A stretch of DNA of 9,189 nt from positions 1 through 9,189 of the forward strand of contig JAQVKJ010000029.1 of NCBI GenBank assembly GCA_028694715.1, in the 5' to 3' direction. Every line of letters starts with the position of its first letter. Within the stretch, counting starts at the first letter, position 1. This document shows positions 6,201-9,189 of this stretch, piece by piece. Both the position numbers and the translations under genes were made by a program. A model generated the notes under the pieces. The model was not told the origin of the DNA. It saw only the letters and a program-made list of their open reading frames with translations, and made no database searches. This DNA comes from Weeksellaceae bacterium (GTDB lineage: Bacteria; Bacteroidota; Bacteroidia; Flavobacteriales; Weeksellaceae).

Positions 6201-7716
6201 AAGCAAAAAAGGAATTGACTGGCTATTGATTGTCATGTGTCTGATGCTGATAGGTTTCGGAATCATGAATGTTTACAGTGTTGATCCAGAAAAAGGAATC
6301 AGACAACTGATTTATTTGGGTGTAGCTATCGTTTTGATTTTAGTTCTGATTTCTTTCGCTTCCGGTTCACCCAATCTCTATGAATTGTACAGTCCCCTTC
6401 TGTATGTCCTATCATTGCTGCTATTGGTTGGCGTCTTATTTTTCGGAAAGGAAATCAACGGAGCCAAGGCATGGTACAACCTGGGTCCGGTTAGTTTTCA
6501 GCCGGTGGAGGTGGCCAAGATAGCCACCGGATTATTTTTGGCGAATTTCATCAGCTTACCCTCCATAGAAATCAATTCCAGAAAAACGGTCATCACTGCC
6601 TTTACCATCATTGCGCTACCGGTGATGCTGATATTGATGCAGCCCGATTTGGGTTCTGTGATTATTTTCAGCGCATTCATTATTGCGCTCTATCGTGAGG
6701 GCTTTTCGATTTGGTTCATCTTCATTCCTGTACTTGGTGGTGCTTTGTTCGTGTTTTCAATCACACATCCGGCATATTACCTACTGACCGGCATCGGGCT
6801 GATTACGGTCTTTGCAGCATTGTTGGTGATAGCTTTTACCTACAAACGGGAATTGCTGAGGACTGCTATGGGCGTGCAGTGGGGAATGATTATTTATTTA
6901 TTGTTACTGATTGGCTTCATGTATTTTTTTCCCGAATGGGGTTCGGTGGAGGATAAAAATTCCAAACAGTTTGTTCACCAAGAATTGCTTTCGTTTGATG
7001 TTTATTTTTATTCGGCTGCCGGAATTCTGGTTGCATTGATTTCAGCACTGTCTGTCTCTTACTTTATTTTGAAAGACAACAATGACTCGCCATACAAAAT
7101 TTTCAACCCTGTATTTGGTTCAAACCGTTCGATGGAAACCGGTTTGCTGACCTTTGTAGTCTTTGTGCTGGTGAGCATTGTATCGTTTTCTTCTTCTGCA
7201 ATTTATGCAAAGTTGCCCCAGCATCAGCAAGAGAGGATTATGGTGCTGTTTGAGGGCGAAAAAAAATACCGTGACACCTCGGGTTATAACCTTTTGTATT
7301 CCAAAACCGCCATTGGTTCGGGAGATTTGACGGGCAAGGGCTATCTGCAAGGAACTGTGAAAATAGGGAAATTCGTACCTGAGCAGTCCACAGACTATAT
7401 CTTCTGTACAGTGGGAGAAGAATGGGGTTTCCTCGGAAGTTCGCTACTCGTGATTTTCTATGGATTGTTTATCATGAGGATTTATTATTTGGCCGAATTG
7501 CAGCGCGAACGATTTTCTAGGTTTTTCGGTTATTCGGTTGCAACGATTTTTCTGTTACATTTCTTTATTAATATCGCCATGGTAATGGGTTTGTTTCCAA
7601 CAGTGGGAATTCCGCTACCGTTCTTTAGTTATGGAGGCAGCTCACTGCTGGCATTCATTACATTGATTGCAGTTTTTCTGATTCTCAACTATCAAGACAA
7701 ACAAAGACTGATATAG
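6160..7716 (+). CDS. rodA: Peptidoglycan glycosyltransferase RodA (SEDS family)
   Basis: This 518-residue SEDS glycosyltransferase polymerises lipid II into glycan strands together with PBP2. Family signatures are GAKAWYNLGPVSFQPVEVAK (101-120, with Glu117) and FVPEQSTDYIF (405-415). Asp412 there corresponds to the catalytic Asp262 of E. coli RodA. GLFPTVGIPLPFFSYGGSS (477-495) completes the set. About 12-13 hydrophobic segments are visible. It is well above the roughly 370 residues of E. coli RodA because of extra membrane segments and loops at about 205-345, an expansion I recall from other Bacteroidota RodA proteins. The ATG at 6160 overlaps mrdA by 41 bases and has AAAAGG five bases upstream. 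GTG 6184 (17-base overlap) would give an N-terminus closer to relatives and is a real alternative. Confidence 0.95.
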   Translation: MLNPKSRTVLNQSRSKKGIDWLLIVMCLMLIGFGIMNVYSVDPEKGIRQLIYLGVAIVLILVLISFASGSPNLYELYSPLLYVLSLLLLVGVLFFGKEINGAKAWYNLGPVSFQPVEVAKIATGLFLANFISLPSIEINSRKTVITAFTIIALPVMLILMQPDLGSVIIFSAFIIALYREGFSIWFIFIPVLGGALFVFSITHPAYYLLTGIGLITVFAALLVIAFTYKRELLRTAMGVQWGMIIYLLLLIGFMYFFPEWGSVEDKNSKQFVHQELLSFDVYFYSAAGILVALISALSVSYFILKDNNDSPYKIFNPVFGSNRSMETGLLTFVVFVLVSIVSFSSSAIYAKLPQHQQERIMVLFEGEKKYRDTSGYNLLYSKTAIGSGDLTGKGYLQGTVKIGKFVPEQSTDYIFCTVGEEWGFLGSSLLVIFYGLFIMRIYYLAELQRERFSRFFGYSVATIFLLHFFINIAMVMGLFPTVGIPLPFFSYGGSSLLAFITLIAVFLILNYQDKQRLI

Positions 7717-7826
7717 TTCTTGGCCTTCTCAACTTTTCTAAAATTTGCTCATCAACTTGCTTTTGCGCCCAAACATCCATCAAAATTTAACAAGCCCGAT
7801 TCATTTTTTTTGATTAATTTTCTCAA

Positions 7827-9134
7827 ATGTTTGTCCACCGCATTGTGCTGTCTGTCATGTATGTGTTGCTTGGTTTTTCGATTGGAGCACAAAATCTCAG
7901 CATTGAAAAAAACAAGAACAAATTTCGACTTAAGTTTGAACAGGCTTCGGGTTTTGTGATACTACCGGTTTCTGTCAACGGTTCTCAGCCGCTCAACTTC
8001 CTGTTAGACACCGGCTCACCCTATACCATCATCACCCATCTGGATGCTTTCAAATATCTGCAGCTCAAAAAAGGAGAACCCATCAATATTTGGGGACTTG
8101 GAAGGGACAGGGAAAAGCTCGAGGCTTATTTGTCAAAAAACAATACACTGGGTTTTGGTAAAGCCCACATTGATTCTGCAGATGTGATTTTGCTCTACGA
8201 AAATGAGAATCTTGGCAGCAGATTCGGGATGCAAGTGTATGGAATCATTGGTTATGATTTATTCAAGGACCTGGTGGTCAGGATTGATTATGTGAGAGAA
8301 AATATAACCTTCTATCAACATTCTTTCTTTTACAAGAAATTCAATACTTCTGCTTATACCGATATTGATATGCAAATCAGTGGCAAAAAACCTTATCTAC
8401 AGCTAAATGCTGTCATCAACGAAAATACGGTTCCACTCAGACTACTGATTGATTCAGCGGGTTCCGACCCTTTGTGGCTGTTTGAAAATGAAGACATTTA
8501 CCCTGATGAACCCTACATAGAAGACTATCTGGGGTTTGGTCTCAATGGTGAAATTTTGGGCAAAAGATCCAGAATACAAAGCCTGAATATCGGCAATGAC
8601 AAGTTGGAACAGCCCACGGTTTCCTTCCCTGACAGCCTTTCGGTTTCCTATGTGACACGGACGGAGAGAAGCGGCTCGCTGGGGGCAGAAATTCTCAGGA
8701 GGTACACCACGATATATGATTACCGAAATTCAAAATTATTTCTAAAAAAAAACCGTCATCTGGGAGAGAAGTTTTATTATAACCTTGCCGGACTTGAACT
8801 CAATCAACCTTTTCCTGAATTGCCTTATCTCGAGGTTTTCTATGTGAGAGAAAACTCTCCAGCATACAAAGCCGGCCTACGGAAAGGAGATGTAGTCCGG
8901 TATGTGAACAATAAAAAAATTGGACTTTATCATTACAAACCACACAACGACGAACAAACTGCAGCCAAAATTGAAAAAATTAATTTCGGTTACAGCGAAA
9001 GAGAGTTAATTTCGCTGGTTGAAATCATTGAAATGTTCAGGAAGAAACCGGGAAGCCAAATCGAAATCGTATATACCCGTGGTGATAGTCAGGTGGAAAG
9101 GATCGCCGAATTTGTACTCGAATCATCCTTTTAA
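7827..9134 (+). CDS. Secreted clan AA aspartyl protease with C-terminal PDZ domain
   Basis: This 435-residue protein has an N-terminal signal peptide (about 1-21, likely cut in SIGA|Q), so it is periplasmic or otherwise exported; no lipobox is seen. The first retropepsin-like lobe carries the active-site LLDTGSPYTIIT (59-70, Asp61). A second lobe has LLIDSAGSDPLWLF (206-219), where Asp209 is the expected partner, but the usual DTG/DSG glycine is Ala211. A PDZ domain spans about 333-418 (YLEVFYVRENSPAYKAGLRK, then GDVV). The two-lobe plus PDZ layout matches a common Bacteroidota protease family of unknown physiological substrate. The ATG at 7827 directly precedes the signal peptide. It follows rodA by 110 bases without a clear promoter or terminator, so it may be co-transcribed or independent. 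A functional link to the elongasome is not shown. Confidence 0.85.
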   Translation: MFVHRIVLSVMYVLLGFSIGAQNLSIEKNKNKFRLKFEQASGFVILPVSVNGSQPLNFLLDTGSPYTIITHLDAFKYLQLKKGEPINIWGLGRDREKLEAYLSKNNTLGFGKAHIDSADVILLYENENLGSRFGMQVYGIIGYDLFKDLVVRIDYVRENITFYQHSFFYKKFNTSAYTDIDMQISGKKPYLQLNAVINENTVPLRLLIDSAGSDPLWLFENEDIYPDEPYIEDYLGFGLNGEILGKRSRIQSLNIGNDKLEQPTVSFPDSLSVSYVTRTERSGSLGAEILRRYTTIYDYRNSKLFLKKNRHLGEKFYYNLAGLELNQPFPELPYLEVFYVRENSPAYKAGLRKGDVVRYVNNKKIGLYHYKPHNDEQTAAKIEKINFGYSERELISLVEIIEMFRKKPGSQIEIVYTRGDSQVERIAEFVLESSF

Positions 9135-9138
9135 AAAC

Positions 9139-9174
9139 CTGAAAAAGTTCATTTCAGCTTAATTTTCTTTTTTT
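9139..9174 (+). terminator. Possible weak terminator after the aspartyl protease
   Basis: CTGAAA (9139-9144) and TTTCAG (9152-9157) can form a 6-bp stem with a seven-base loop. T-rich sequence follows, with four T at 9163-9166 and seven T at 9168-9174. The stem has two G-C pairs and the long T-run begins ten bases after it, so this is only a moderate candidate. The window ends with an ATG (9187-9189) whose significance cannot be judged. Confidence 0.35.
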
Positions 9175-9189
9175 AACTTGCAGTCCATG

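Noticed and set aside
7720..7959. A 79-codon frame starting with TTG that runs into the protease gene
   Set aside because: It overlaps the protease signal peptide in another frame, begins with a rare start codon and shows no domain. The protease frame is clearly the real one.
1..9189. Mobile elements, CRISPR arrays, tRNA or rRNA genes, or a new defence-type system
   Set aside because: No transposase or integrase, no regular repeat-spacer pattern and no structural RNA signature was seen. All substantial genes belong to known families in an ordinary housekeeping context.

Overview
The window reads as an ordinary chromosomal segment of a member of the Bacteroidota. The support is the moderately AT-rich composition, perfect Bacteroidota-type TAnnTTTG -7 promoter elements before two genes, mostly weak Shine-Dalgarno signals, and protein features typical of the phylum (a long RodA with an extra central membrane block, and a clan AA aspartyl protease with a C-terminal PDZ domain). 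I cannot place it below phylum with confidence; a Chitinophagia/Saprospiria-like or Sphingobacteriia-like origin is possible.

Layout: all seven genes are on the + strand. Positions 1-228 hold no gene but have two inverted repeats in the first 51 bases. A class I SAM-dependent O-methyltransferase follows (229-873). A short gap carries a weak hairpin and a good promoter. Next comes a cytoplasmic SH3b-NlpC/P60 cell-wall peptidase (982-1743). A 188-base intergenic region, the most structured non-coding stretch here, carries an imperfect direct repeat, an 18-base AT palindrome and the mreB promoter. Positions 1932-7716 hold the complete rod-shape (elongasome) operon mreB-mreC-mreD-mrdA-rodA, with a gap of only 6 bases or overlaps of 4 to 41 bases between genes. 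After 110 non-coding bases comes a secreted or periplasmic aspartyl protease with a PDZ domain (7827-9134), then a possible weak terminator at the right edge.

How the genes work together: MreB filaments under the inner membrane organise MreC and MreD, which position and activate the RodA glycan polymerase and the PBP2 (MrdA) transpeptidase to insert peptidoglycan along the cell side wall. The NlpC/P60 enzyme next door lacks a signal peptide and is best read as a cytoplasmic murein-peptide recycling hydrolase, so it is related in theme. The methyltransferase and the aspartyl protease have no evident mechanistic link to the elongasome.

I found no mobile element, CRISPR array, tRNA, rRNA or clearly new multi-gene system. 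The points most worth a second look are the mreB upstream region (repeats, palindrome and a short upstream ORF overlapping the mreB start), the inverted repeat over the NlpC/P60 start codon, the Cys/His-rich segment of PBP2 and the altered second active-site motif of the protease.
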